Of a stretch of DNA of 31,518 bases, positions 19,771-31,379 are shown in pieces; within the stretch, counting starts at the first letter, position 1, and every line of letters begins with the position of its first letter. The notes beneath the pieces are model-generated. The model ran no database searches and was not told where the DNA came from. It worked only from the letters and a program-made list of their open reading frames with translations. Made by a program: the position numbers and the translations under genes. This DNA comes from Xylaria sp. FL1777 (lineage: Eukaryota > Ascomycota > Sordariomycetes > Xylariales > Xylariaceae), in the NCBI GenBank assembly GCA_022578965.1, contig MU400854.1, forward strand, positions 1 to 31,518, given 5' to 3'.

Positions 19771-22700
19771 TAAATATTATAGCAATTTATATATTAAAAC
19801 TATATTAAAAAATGTCCAATTAATTAAATATAAACAGCTTTATTTTTATAAACAGAAAAATATTCTTAAAAGTTAATTATAATTGCTAATTATTATATAT
19901 AGCTTACTTATAATCTGGTTTACTATTAATTCTAAAAATTAAAGCAGTTTTATAATCTTTAAAATAACGCTTTTTAAAAACTTAGCATAAGCTAAAACAC
20001 TAAATAAATATTAAATAAGCTTTAATAATAATTAATAAAGCTTTAAATTTGCTAAAACTATATATTAAAATTTTATAGCTATTGCTTAAATGTTTTAAAT
20101 ATATATAAACATATTTATTAAAAACGTAGTAAAAACTAAAACATTTAGTAAAGTTACTATATATTATAGTATAATAAAAAGCAATAATTAAAAAAGCTTT
20201 TATTTGCATAAAATATTATAGCTAGCTAGCAATATTACAATATATAAACTAACTAATAACTTAATTACTAATAAAATCTTAGGCTTAAAAAAGCGTATTA
20301 TTAGCTATATAAATTCTTTTTTTAATAAAGTGCATTATGTTTATTAAATAATTAAAATTTAAAATATTAATAAAAAAAGTAATATTTAAATAACAATTTA
20401 ATTAATAATGTTAGTTATGCTATTATTTATATTAACGTTTTAAATATATTAAAGGATTTTTAGTTTAATAAAACATTATTAATGTTATATATAAAATAGT
20501 AGTATGTTTTTTTAAACGCTTGTAATAACTGCTACGCTTATATAAATACTTGTTAAAAAAAACTACATAAAAAAATAGCTTGTTAATTTAGCTATTTTTA
20601 AACGTTAGTAAAAGCAATATATATAACTAAAAATAGCTTTGTTAAAATTAAAAAGAACTATTTGCATATTAGCAAAACTAATTTAACTATAGCATTAATA
20701 TTTTAATGCAATTATAACTTTATATTTTTATAAAAACGCTTTTGAACTTTTTTTATTATATATTATGTGCTAAATTATATAATAAAAGTGCTAATTAAAT
20801 ATTATAAATCTATAGTGTTTACAAAAAAAATCCTAAATTAAATGGCATAATATTAACAAAAATAACTTTATAAAAAAAACATAAAAAAAATAAAAAGCAA
20901 TTTTATTATGCTATTTCTTATAACAAATAATAAAGCTAACATAGTTTTTTGCAAGTTTATAGCTTTACTTTTTAATAAGCTAGCAATTGTTTAAAAGCTT
21001 TTAGCTATTAAAGTTTATGCTAATTTGCTTAAAATGCTAAACTATTATTTATTTATAAAAAATTAAACTATAGTTAACCTTAATTACTTTTATATTTATG
21101 CACTAAAAGTTTTCTTATAGTATATAATTAATTGCTTTAGTTTTAATGCTATTTAGCTACTATTAAACTTATTAAGCAAAAAAAGTTAAGTTTTTTTTTA
21201 TATGTAAGTTTATGTGTATAAAAAAACAATGCTTTAAAATATATGTTTATATAATTATGTAAGCAGCTTTTATTTTATAGAAAAACTAAAGAAAAAATTA
21301 TTACTACATTATTTTTTAATAAACAAAAATACTTCCTTTTTTAGAAAAATAGTTTAAAAGCTTATTAATAAAAAGCAAATTTTAGTTTTTAGTAAATAAT
21401 TTATTAATAGCATAAATATAAACAATCTAGATTAAAGCGCTATATTAAGGCTTTTATTATTTGTTTTATAGCATTATTTTAGTACTTTAATTAAAATGCT
21501 TGCTTTTAAACTCTAAGATTATTATTGCGCTTAGTTAAATAGCAAGCTTTTATTTAAAGTTAGAAATTTAAATTAGCTAAAAAAATCAAAAAAAAAAGCA
21601 GCAAAAAACACTAAAGCATAAAAAAATCAACAAGCTAATTTAATAAATAATAATAACTTACTATTTAATAATAATTAGCAACTAATAAACATAAAAAAAA
21701 ACTAGCTTAAAAAATCCCTGCTTTTTTTATGCTATAATTTTAACTAGTTTAAACAATTATTCGGGAAAATAAATAAGCTACTTAGTATATTAAATAACCT
21801 TAAATAACTTATTTAGCAAATAAACGTTAAAAATGTTAAAAATATGCGTTTTAATATATTTACTAAAAATTAAACAGATATTTTTAACTAAATAAAAAAT
21901 AGTAAAAATAGTAATAATATTATACTAGCTAAATAAATTAGCATTGCACTAATATAACTAATGCAACCTAAATTAGCAACTTTAAAAAACTACATTAAAA
22001 AAAAAATAAATATATTGTTTTAAAAAAGCTGGGTTATATATATAACTATAAAAACCTAGTTAAAAGAAATAAGTTTATAATACTAAGTTTTAAGTTTAAC
22101 TAAAACTAATAGTATTTCTAAATATTAGCATTAAATAATTTCGAAAGCAATACTGCTTTTGTTAAATATTTTTCTTTAATAAAATACCGTATTATTAGCT
22201 GTATAATATATGCAAAAAAAAGTTTAAATGCAGAACAAAGTAAAGTAGTTTTGTTTATGTGTTAAAAGTTTAACTTTAATGCTAATGTAATATAAAAAAA
22301 TATATTAAAACTACTTATTACTATTAGTTTTTTAAAAAAACAAAGCAGTACTAAAAAATCTATTATTATTTAAGCTATATATAAAGTTTTTTTTTAGTTA
22401 AGAAAAAAAAACAAAATATTAATTACTGCTTTTATTAAAAGCATAGCAGTAAATATTAATAGCGTTATAATACATTTAGCAATAAAGTTTAAAGTGCATA
22501 ATAAACAAACTTTTCAAAGTTTAACATTAAGAAATAAAAGTACTATATAACTATAGCAAAATAAGCTTGTTTTTATTATTAATAAAATTACCATAGTTTT
22601 AGCTAAACTTTTATATTAAATTAAAAAAGCTATACGTAAAAACTATAATATAAAAAACAAAAAACAATTTAGTAGCTTTTTATATATTTTTATAGCTAGC

Positions 22701-24389
22701 AATTTTGCTTAGTTTTTTTTAATAAGTAGTATATTACTAGCTAAAAGTTTAACAAATTTAATAGCCTTTATATAAACAATATATAGCTATATTTCAAATA
22801 AGCATTTAACATATAAAAAATGAAAAGAATACTAATAATAAAACTTAAAAAGCAATAATTATAATGCTAGCAATTAATATACATAAAATATAAATAATAA
22901 ACATAAAAGTTATACTACTTATAAAGCTATTAAAATTATAAGCAATAGTAATAAAAAAGTAATAACTGCTTAAATTGCTTGCACTATTAAAAAAGCTAAA
23001 AGCTTAGTACTAATAAAAAACGTTATAAAATTAGTTTGCTTAAAACAGGAAATAAAAGCATAAAGCAATATATAATTGCATAGTTTTTTAAATTAATTTT
23101 ACTTTAAAACTTAAACTAAAAAAAACTAAAATATACTAAATGCTTAAGCAATAAATAACTTTTTATTGCTTTATTTTAAGCTTATTAATAGATTTTAACT
23201 TATTATATCTAATAATAAGCTATAGCATATTATTAACTTTAAAGCAGCATAATTGTTTTTATAGTACAATAACTATACTTTGTTTTTATTTATTTTTTTG
23301 TTAAAACATAAGCTAAGTATACTAATAATAAAATACCTTATTAAGGTTTAAAAACACTTATATGCATAAATAAATATAAGTAATAAAAAAAAAAAAAAGT
23401 TCTTATAAAAACATAAAATTTAACTTAGCTATTTTAGCTTACAATTTATTTAATAAAGAAATACTAATTATTATAACAATTAATATTTATTCTGGTTTAA
23501 GTATAATAAACAAAAGTAAATTTCTAACAGAAAAGTTTATTTTGTTTTTTATAGCAATATATATTTGCTTAGCGCTAAGTGTTTATTTTTATATAAAACT
23601 GCTTACTTATGTTTTTATTAAAAAAGTAAATAATAAAACAATATATTATCTAGCTTTAAAAAGTAATATTATACTATTGTTTTCTAGTTTTAAGAAATAA
23701 AAAGTAAAAATATTAAAAGTTACTAAATTGCTTGTTATTTTTAGCTAAACAAGCATAGCTTATATAACTAGCTTAATTATAACTAAATATAAGGCCTAAA
23801 GAAAAACGTTCTTTAAGGTTGCTTTATGTTTAAACAAAACAGCAAATAGTAGCAAAAAAACTAATAATAAAAAAAAAAGCAGCAAAAAATTCTTATTTAT
23901 ATATGTTTAATTATTAAAGTTCACTAATTTAAATAATATATAATTACTTAGCAATATAAAGCTAAATATTTTTTTAAATACTTAACTTTTTATTAATTGC
24001 TAAGCATTAATAAATAACTTAAATAGTATAAACATAAAAACTAAATTAAAAAACAGATCTATTAATATAAAAAAAAAAATATAAAATAATTAAAATCTTA
24101 TAATATATTAATTACTTGCTAAATAATTTGCATATTAAACAAAGAACTAACAGTTTTTAGCTTAAAAAATTAAGTTATAATAACTATAAGCATTAAAATA
24201 ATAAAGCTTTTAAAAGCATAAAATAGCATTATATTTAGTAGTAATACACTATATATATTAGTTAAACTAATTAATTACTTAATTAATTAATTAATTAAAC
24301 CTTTTATACTAACATATTTTATTATATTATAAATAAAGTTTGCTATATTTAAAACTTTTTAAAAAATATATAAAGTGGCTAAAGCTTTA
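19771..24389. other. 4.6 kb of AT-rich sequence without recognisable genes
   Basis: From about 20.8 kb the plus strand turns A-rich, the same skew as the plus-strand Gypsy element that follows, so a plus-strand relic may lie here. I could not recognise a domain. The minus-strand open stretch at 20000-20209 is a hydrophobic/aromatic string and probably chance. A short (ttaa)n run occurs at 24274-24298. Confidence 0.4.
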
Positions 24390-24819
24390 TGTTACGAAAT
24401 GGGCTAACTAGGCCGGTTGGAAGGCCAGGTGTAAAGAAGGCATGCACGAAAAGAGTTCTATTTGTTAAAAAAATATGTATTTAAACCACTATGGGGGTTT
24501 AATGTATAAACTTAACAAACTTAAGCGTTAAGTTTATTAAGCTTTAAACTTAACAAACTTAAGCGTTAAGTTTATTAAGCCTCGGACTTAAAACAATATA
24601 GCGTTAAGTTTATTAAAAGAAGCAATATTTATAAATTACTACTACTGTTTTTTTTGTTTATATAATTATGCACTTCTTATATTTAGTTATTTATTTAGTT
24701 TTAGTTTTTTAGCTATTAATTTTTTATAACTGTTAAGCATTAATATATTTATTATTTTTAATTTTTTAAGACTTTTATTAATGCATAGTAGTAAAAATAT
24801 CTTAAAAACCTTTCTAACA
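24390..24819 (+). mobile_element. Probable 5' LTR of the Gypsy element
   Basis: It begins TGTTAC at 24390 and could end TAACA at 24815-24819, giving the inverted TGTTA/TAACA ends common in LTRs, at 430 bases. It lies directly upstream of the gag relic on the same strand. The first 230 bases are strikingly G+C-rich for this window (gggctaactaggccggttgg at 24411 and nearby), while the rest is AT-rich. No second LTR is in the window, so the end point is inferred. The alternative is that 24390-24620 is a separate, younger insertion. Confidence 0.45.
24508..24616. repeat. 38-bp tandem repeat with hairpin units
   Basis: The unit starting aaacttaacaaacttaagcg occurs at 24508 and 24546, exactly 38 bases apart, with a third partial copy (gcgttaagtttattaa) at 24601-24616. 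Each full unit contains aaacttaa-gcg-ttaagttt, a perfect 8-bp stem with a 3-base loop. The two full copies are essentially identical. Confidence 0.8.
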
Positions 24820-24868
24820 GACTACTGTTAAAAATCCTATTATTACTTATAAATTAAAACCTTAAAAG

Positions 24869-24903
24869 CAAACCTGTTATATTAATATATAATAGGTTTG
24901 TTA
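24869..24903. other. Inverted repeat downstream of the probable LTR
   Basis: aaacctgttatat and atataataggttt can pair with one mismatch around a short AT loop. It sits between the LTR and gag, where leader RNA structure is plausible. Role unknown. Confidence 0.4.
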
Positions 24904-25619
24904 TATTTTAATAGCTCTTTAATTAATAGGACTTAATATACAAAAACAAATATTAGTATAAAAAGTTAAGTAATAAATAATTTATAAAATAGACTTTTAA
25001 AAGTATACCAAGGAAATATTTAAAAAACAAAAATGCTAAACAGCATTACATAAGTAAACTTTATTTAATAACTAATAAACTAAATCTAGGTTATACTACT
25101 AAGAACAAAAAGTTAAAAATTAAGTTTAAAGATTTTAAAGACTTTTAGAATTAGTAATATATTAAAACAACAAATCTTAGCACTTTTACTAGCTATTTTT
25201 ATTAAAGAAAAAGCAGTAATTAAAAAAAAAAAGTTAAGCAGTAGTAATAAAAAAAAACTAATGCTAACGCTAATGCTACAAAGCAAACTAGTTGCTTTAA
25301 CTTAAAAAGCAGCTTAAACATTAAACGTTATAACCTTTAAACTAGCGTAAATACTAGTTATAGTAATTAAGGCAGCAATAATAACTACTACTATAACAAT
25401 AAGTTAAAGCTTTAAACAAGAAATTATATTATAACTAACATTAATATTACTACTAGCAAACTTAACGCTTATTTTTATTACTGCTATATTTAAAGTAGTA
25501 ACTTAAAATAAAAAACTTAACCTTTTATTACTATTGCTGCTTTTACTATTAGAATTATTTATAATATTAAAAATATTAAACATTAAAAGTTTTAAATTTA
25601 CTGCTTTAAAGCTTTATAA

Positions 25620-26100
25620 TAAATCTACAAATATAAAAGCCTTTTTAATCTATGCTAAACTTTATTTAAAATAGTACTTTATTATTATTATAAAAGAAGA
25701 TTAAAAAGTAATAACTACTTTATAATTCCTGTTAAAAAAAGTACTAAAATGGTTTTAATTTATTTTAAAGGATTTTTTAAAAGCTAATAAATTAACTAAC
25801 CTTAAGCTAAAAACAAAAGAAATTTTTAAAAATTACGTTAAGTTTAAAAATTAAATAAAAGCATTATTTAAAAATACTTAAAAGGCAGAATACGTAAAAA
25901 AAGCATTTTATTGCTTAAAACAAACAAAAGCAGTAGTAAATTATGCTATAAAGTTTAAACAATTAGCAGCAATTTTAAGATTGCTTAAGCTTGCATTATT
26001 TTATTTATTTTATAGTAAACTTAAAACTTAAGTTTAAAACGAACTATACAAAATAAATAAACTAGCAAAAATTAATATATATATTAATATAGCTATTATA
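25620..26100 (+). pseudogene. gag: Gypsy gag (capsid domain) relic, first part
   Basis: The frame around 25924-25980 reads TKAVVNYAIKFKQLAAILR, matching the conserved late part of the retrotransposon Gag capsid domain of fungal Gypsy elements (an A-x-x-Y-A-x-x-F-x-x-L motif). Before it comes KAEYVKKAFYCLKQ, and after it the usual Leu/Phe-rich helix, then KINKLAKINIYINIAI up to the A2 insertion. Gag would have formed the virus-like particle. Several TAA stops occur where Gln is expected. The amino-terminal part, probably from about 24990, is too decayed to define a start. Confidence 0.8.
26087..26100. repeat. Target-site duplication of A2, left copy
   Basis: atatagctattata is repeated exactly at 27525-27538. 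Confidence 0.8.
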
Positions 26101-27524
26101 TATATTGTATTACTTAGGACTAACGGCTTTAAAAAGCTATGCTAAAAGCTACCTAATTTTATACGTAAGTAAAAACTATACTAAAGCTAAATAAAAATAT
26201 TTCTACTAACTGCTTGCTATTATAACTTATATTTTTTTTATAGCTAATTATATAAGCGCTACTATTTAGAAATTATATTGCTTGATTTTTATTTAATACT
26301 GCTGCTTTTGCTACTTGTGTTTTTGTTTGCTGCGCAAATGTAGCTTTTTGTTATTTAAACTACTTATTAATAGTTTTTAAACAGGTTTTCTTTAGGTTAA
26401 TCTTAAAGCTTTAATATATTAGCAATAGTTTGCAATTTTATTTTTTGTATAGTTATTAGCATAGTTTTTCTTAATAAGCAACTTTTTAAGCAAATAATAT
26501 TTTTGCTTGTTAAATTATTAGCTTTTTGCTTGTGCAGTATTTTTATAGCAGCAATAATATATAGTTAGCTTTAAGTTAGCTTTATTACAAACTATATAAA
26601 GCAATAAATAAAGGCGTTTTTAGTTAGCTTATATGCTTAAATAGCTTTTAAGCATTTTGCTACTTAAGCTAAATAGTTACTTTAATAAAAAAAACATATA
26701 GCTGCTTTTTTTTTAGTTTATATAAAGCATAAGTTTGCTTTGTTTTTAGTATGTTTTAAAAATTTACACTAGCTATATTTTTGCTTGTTTTTATATATGC
26801 TAACTTAATAGCTTTATTTTTAGCAGCTATAGCATTAAGTTATTATTACATTTATAAAATAAAAAGCTATTTAAAAGTAACAGTAGTTTTAAAAAAGTTT
26901 ATTAATATATGTTATATTTGCATTTTCTATAGTTATAACCCTAACGTATACTAAGCATGTTTTTTGTTTATGCTATAGCAAGCAAAATAAAAAAAACAGC
27001 TTTTTAATCTTTAGTTTTTAGTTAGCTAGCTTAAGTTAAGCTAGCATTTTTTTTTTTCTTATTTTTAGCATTTGTTTAATTAGTAGGCCTAAAGCTATTA
27101 GTTAGTATAATTAAAAGTGCACTTTTGATTTTTTGCCGAACGTTTAATAAGTTTATAACATATTTACTAACATTTAAGTCTAGATTTTTTGCTTATTAAA
27201 AATGATTTTCTAGTTATTATTTAGTAATTTATATGTTGCTTAAACTACGTTTGCTTTTATTGCTTAGTTTAGTTTTTATATTATAATTAACTTTGTTTTT
27301 ACTTTAGCTTTATAGCTAGCAAAAGTTATAATAACAGCCTAATTAAAGTTTGTTGCTATAATAGCTTTAAAGTAAGTTAGTAAAGCAATGCATAAAAATT
27401 TTTTACTGCTGTTTACTTGCAGCACGTTTGCGTAAAACATGGGCTGCTAGCAAAAAAAGTTAGTAACTTTAGCTTGCTTGCTTATGCAATCCTTAGATCG
27501 CTAAATTTGCACATGCAGCAATTT
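26101..27524 (-). mobile_element. A2: 5'-truncated family A element inserted in gag
   Basis: It matches A1 1322-2741 and then stops, so about 500 bases of the 5' end are missing, while the 3' end is complete. This is the standard LINE-type truncation. A perfect 14-bp target duplication flanks it, and the Gypsy gag frame continues on the other side. In the first 105 bases I count about ten differences from A1, all transitions. A2 still shows the ORF1 zinc-knuckle region (roughly 26640-26830, minus strand) and the palindrome/T-tract (27025-27050). Confidence 0.85.
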
Positions 27525-27538
27525 ATATAGCTATTATA
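27525..27538. repeat. Target-site duplication of A2, right copy
   Basis: Exact partner of 26087-26100. Confidence 0.8.
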
Positions 27539-27700
27539 ATTAATTAACGATTATTTAACTAGTACTTTAAAACTAAAGGAACTAAAAAAAACAAGAAAAA
27601 GAATATTTAAAAAAGTATTAAATAAAGATTTAAGCAAATTAATAAAGTTTAAAAACAACAATTTTAAAATATGTTTAAAGTTAAATATTATAACTATAGA
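27525..27700 (+). pseudogene. gag: Gypsy gag relic, continuation after A2
   Basis: After the duplicated target the frame reads NIAIIIN*RLFN*YFKTKG, corresponding to the A-x-x-I-D-x-R-L-Y-E-R-R stretch that follows the capsid domain in fungal Gypsy Gag. It joins directly to the NIAI at the end of the first part, which confirms A2 as a clean insertion. A Lys-rich linker follows. I could not identify a convincing CCHC knuckle downstream. Confidence 0.7.
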
Positions 27701-29160
27701 AAAAAAGAACACTTTTAAAAATAATGCTGATTTAAAAAAAAGAACAGAAAAAAAAGCTATAAAAAGAAAAAGATTTCTTAACCTAAGAAAAAAGTATAAG
27801 TTATAAAAGTTTAAAATAACAAAAAATAATAAAGCAATTCAAAGAATATGTTTTTAGAGCAAAAGTATAAAGTTGCTATTTTAAGTTAAAACAAAAGTGC
27901 TATACTAAATAAATTTAAATGCTTTATTTGTACGGGTTAAAATAAACAAGCATATAAATATTATTTAGAAGCTTTGCAGTTATTAAAACAAATTACAAAA
28001 ACATATATTTGCTATATAAATAATTAAAGTTGTTTAATATATAACTTAAAAAAATAGTTTAATTAAAAGTAGCAAACAACAAAAAGTAATAAGTTAACGC
28101 AGTTAGCAAACTTATAAAACTATAAAAACTTTAAACTATTAAAGCTTAAAATATAGCTTAAAAAAATTATATTTAAAAAAACAAAACTATAACTATAAAT
28201 AGTATAGTTACTAAACTAATTATGAACTATTAAAACACTTAATTGCTAAATAAACCTAAAAAAACAGAACTTATAAAACTTTAAAATAAAAACAAATAAA
28301 ATTAAAAGCTATAAAAAACACTATAAAAAAAGAACTAATAAAAATAAACAAAGTATTTTTATAGCTTAAATTGCTTTAAATGTAATAAAACAAAAAAGCA
28401 TTAATAGTTAGCGTAAAAACTAATACGTTTTAAAAACTAAAGCTAGCAATTTAACTAATTGCTAAAAGTTATTACTATAATAAAACTATAATAAAAAATA
28501 ATAATAATATTTTATGCTTAAAAAATCTAAAACATAACAAAGTATTATAAAATTGCTATGTAGTATATTATTGCTACTAATATTTACTTAATAAACTAAA
28601 AAATAATTAGTTTTTTAAACAAATTACAAAAATAAAAATATAGGACTTTTATAAATTAAAGTAGTTAGTTATAACTATAGTTTACTATAAAGATTTACAA
28701 AAATTTGCAACATTTAAAAAGGATTTTAATTATATTTATAATACTATTTTAAAGAAATATAAAAACAACTGCTATAAATATTACTAGCTAATTAAAGCAT
28801 AATTGTACTGAAAAATAATCGCTAGAAACAAAAAAGCTTAAAAACTGCAATTTAAAGCTTAACTAAAAGCAAAAACAAAACAAAGTATAATAATATCTGA
28901 AGTACTAAAAAAAACAAGCATTTAAACATTTTACAAAAAAAAATCAAAAAACGAAATAAACACTTATTAAAAAGGCAGCAAGTAGCTAAAAAAACTAAAG
29001 CTTTACGTAAAGTTTAATATAATAACTAGCAAAACTAATTTAAAGTTAAATTTATATATTTAAAAAAAAAGTATAACATTTTGATTAATTTAAAAGTATA
29101 AGCTAATATAATTTTACTTAAAGTAGCAAAACAAAATAAAATTTCTTGGAAATATAAGCA
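27701..29160 (+). other. Unassigned stretch between gag and protease of the Gypsy element
   Basis: It is A-rich and Lys/Asn-rich on translation, with no identified domain. KCFIC at about 27922 and NNCYKYY at about 28767 were considered as knuckle remnants but the spacing does not fit. About 1.5 kb seems long for this position in a Gypsy element, so another unrecognised insertion may be hidden here. Confidence 0.35.
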
Positions 29161-29400
29161 AAAATCCTAAAAAATTAAAAGATTTAATAAAAGCACTTTT
29201 AGCTATAATAACAGTTATATACTTAAAAAAACCAAACTTTTTAATATATTTATATAAAAACACAAAAAGCAAATTATATTAAATATTGCTAATATATTTA
29301 ATTATAATATTATCTTAGGAATATTATAGCTAAAAACTAGTAACCTTTTAATTTAATAAAAAGCAAAAACTATTAATTAAAAAAGTAAGAAATAAAGCAA
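29161..29400 (+). pseudogene. Gypsy aspartic protease relic (C-terminal part)
   Basis: The frame at 29297-29362 reads FNYNIILGIL*LKTSNLLI*, matching the end of the retropepsin domain: Y-D-x-I-L-G-M, Trp-Leu, then N-P-x-I-D-W. Asp has become Asn in YNIILG and Trp has become a stop. The catalytic D-S/T-G should lie upstream but I could not place it with confidence. The protease would have cut the Gag-Pol polyprotein. Confidence 0.65.
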
Positions 29401-29429
29401 AAAAATTAGAAAAATCGCAAAAGAAATTC

Positions 29430-30420
29430 TAAATAAAATACTAAAGGTATATTATAGATTTTATAAACTATTTAAAAAAAAAAAAAAAAAAAGAACTTCT
29501 TAAATATAGCTTATAAGATTATTATATTTTTATTAAAAAAAGATGTTAATTAAAGCTTTATTAAGTATACTATATAAGCTTAAATAAAACAAACGCTTTA
29601 TAAAAATACATTTAGAAAAATTTAGCAAAAGGATTTTTAAGAAAATTTTAGTTATTTGCTAAATATTTTATAGTGCTAGTACTTAAAATAAAAAATAAAA
29701 AACAACTAATTAATAAAAAAGAAAAACTAGTATAATAAGTAGTAGTTAATTATTAACTATTAAACGTAATTATTATTGCAAATAAATACTTTTTTACTTT
29801 ATTAGTAACTATAAAAAAAAACATTAGCTAAGCAAAATAATTTATAGCAGTTAATATTTTAAATAAATATTATATTATTAGAATAGCTAAAAGAAAAGAA
29901 TAAAAAACTGCTATATAAACAGTATATAAACTATATAAGTACATAGTTATGCTATAAAAACTACAAAACATATTAGCTAGCTTTTAATATATAATAATAA
30001 TAATTTTACGGAAGTTTTTAAACAAATTTGTGTTTATTTACTTAAATAATATTTTAATTTATTTTAAAACACTAAAAAAACACAAAAAACATATAATTTA
30101 AGTGTTAAAAATACTTAAACAAGCAGAATTATAACTTAACACAAAAAAGTATATATAGTATACATAAAAAATCAACTTTTTAAAATTTACGATTACTTTA
30201 AAACAAATATAAATTTAATAGTTAAAAATTAATACAGTATAAAACTAGAAAATATTTAACTTAGCTATTATTATAAACATATAACAAGCATTAGGATTTT
30301 TAAACTATGTTTAAATATTGATTTAAGACTTTAAAAAAATAGCATTTTATTTTATAAAGTATATAAAGAAAAAATACAAAGAAAAATCTTTTTTAATTTT
30401 AAGAAAAGCCTAAAAAACGT
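29430..30420 (+). pseudogene. pol: Gypsy reverse transcriptase relic
   Basis: Recognisable blocks in order: KVYYRFYKLF (29449), the segment before the LP-x-H-R-x-x-D-H region; KGFLRKF (29630-29650), from the I-R-P-S-x-S-P block; VNYQLLNVI (29745-29775), from V-D-Y-R-x-L-N; RIAKRKE*KTAI (29880-29915), from R-I-x-x-G-D-E-W-K-T-A-F; KYIVML, then SF, from the Y-E-Y-L-V-M-P-F-G-L block; and FVFIYLNNILIYFKTL (30027-30074), the Y-L-D-D-I-L-I-Y-S box with both catalytic Asp changed to Asn. The enzyme copied element RNA into DNA. It is now inactive, with many stops. Confidence 0.92.
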
Positions 30421-30800
30421 TTAAAGAACTAAAATTAAAAATTACTTTTAACTTTATAGTTAAACTACCTAATTTACAAAAAAAGAAAAAGCTAAAGATA
30501 GATACTTTAAATAGTATAATTATAGGAGTTTTAGAACAATTAAAAAACAACAAAAAATAGCACTTAGTAGCTTATTATTTTAAAGCACTATAAAATATAG
30601 CATTATAATACTTTATATATAATAAAGAACTGCTTGTAATTATTATAGCACTTAAAAAGTAAAAACTGTTTTTTATAAGAACTACAAAGCTAATTAAAAT
30701 TTATTTAAATTATTAAAACTTAACGAAATTTATAACTACGCAAAAAATTATTAAACAACATAAAAATTAAATAGTTTTTTTTTTTAAATTTAACTTTAAA
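30420..30800 (+). pseudogene. Gypsy RNase H relic
   Basis: AFKELK-type spacer sequence at about 30420 leads to IDTLNSIIIGVLEQ (30497-30540), from the T-D-A-S-x-x-x-I-G-x-V-L-x-Q block, with the first Asp kept. NKELLVIIIALKK (30621-30659) follows, the block with the catalytic Glu of K-E-L-L-A-I-V, then FITTQKII from the N-L-x-x-F-x-T-x-K-x-L segment. The domain degraded the RNA strand during reverse transcription. It follows the reverse transcriptase directly. Confidence 0.88.
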
Positions 30801-30899
30801 ATATGCTATATTAAGAAAAAAGAAAACATTTAAGCAAATATATTAAGCTAACAAAGTTAGAAAAAATTTAAAGTTTTAAAAAAAAACATTTAAGTATTA

Positions 30900-31379
30900 T
30901 ATCTTTAAAAAAATAAAAGCTTAAAAGTTAAAGTTATACTTAAGGACCTTATAAATATATAGCTATAATAAGCTTATAACTTAAAAAAGTTAGTACAACT
31001 ATAAGAATATAAAGGATTAAAAAATAACAAGCTAATATATAAACATAAAGTTTATTTACTAAAATTTTTACGAAACAAGTTTATTAAGAAATTCTATAAA
31101 TACTTATTATATAAACACTAGGAAGCAACAAAAATAGTTCAACAATTACAAAAAAAGTACGATTTTTTAAAACTATAAAACATAGTTAAATTTATTATAA
31201 AAAAGTGCAATATTTGTAACAAAGCTAAAATAGCTTAACATAAGCTTTATAAACTGTTATAACTTATATAAATATTTAAATAAGCATAGTATATTATTGC
31301 TTAGAATTTTATTATAGCACTACTTTTATTAATTAATCTAATTATAAAAATATAATACAATAAAATATGGGTTATTATT
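30900..31379 (+). pseudogene. Gypsy integrase relic, cut by C2
   Basis: The zinc-binding H-H-C-C region is visible: LYKH*EATK (about 31105-31131), QQLQKKYDF, then KKCNICNKAK (31199-31228) with both Cys intact. The catalytic core follows at 31280-31379: YIIA*NFIIALLL, from W-x-x-I-x-W-D-F-I-x-x-L-P with the first catalytic Asp changed to Asn, then KIWVII where the sequence stops at the C2 insertion. The second and third acidic residues should lie beyond C2, outside the window. Confidence 0.88.

Larger units (their letters stand above)
24820..31379 (+). mobile_element. Ty3/Gypsy retrotransposon, internal region, heavily mutated
   Basis: Domains appear on the plus strand in the Ty3/Gypsy order gag, protease, reverse transcriptase, RNase H, integrase. 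That order separates it from Copia elements, in which integrase precedes reverse transcriptase. It is interrupted by A2 (26101-27524) and cut by C2 at 31379. Stops are frequent and mostly TAA or TAG, and acidic catalytic residues have become Asn, all explainable by G-to-A and C-to-T transitions. Indels seem few, because the domains can be followed in long single-frame stretches. The rest of the integrase and the 3' LTR lie beyond C2. Confidence 0.9.

Noticed and set aside
19142..19795. tagcatttatatat / tagcaatttatatat on either side of C1 as a target duplication
   Set aside because: The two copies are not adjacent to the element ends at equal distance and differ by an indel. Chance similarity in TA-rich DNA is likely.
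20000..20209. 69-codon open frame, minus strand
   Set aside because: It is rich in Ile/Tyr/Phe/Lys with no motif and sits in an AT-rich region. Chance is sufficient.
27895..27970. KCFIC as the Gag zinc knuckle
   Set aside because: The downstream His and Cys do not fall at the C-X2-C-X4-H-X4-C spacing, even allowing Tyr replacements.
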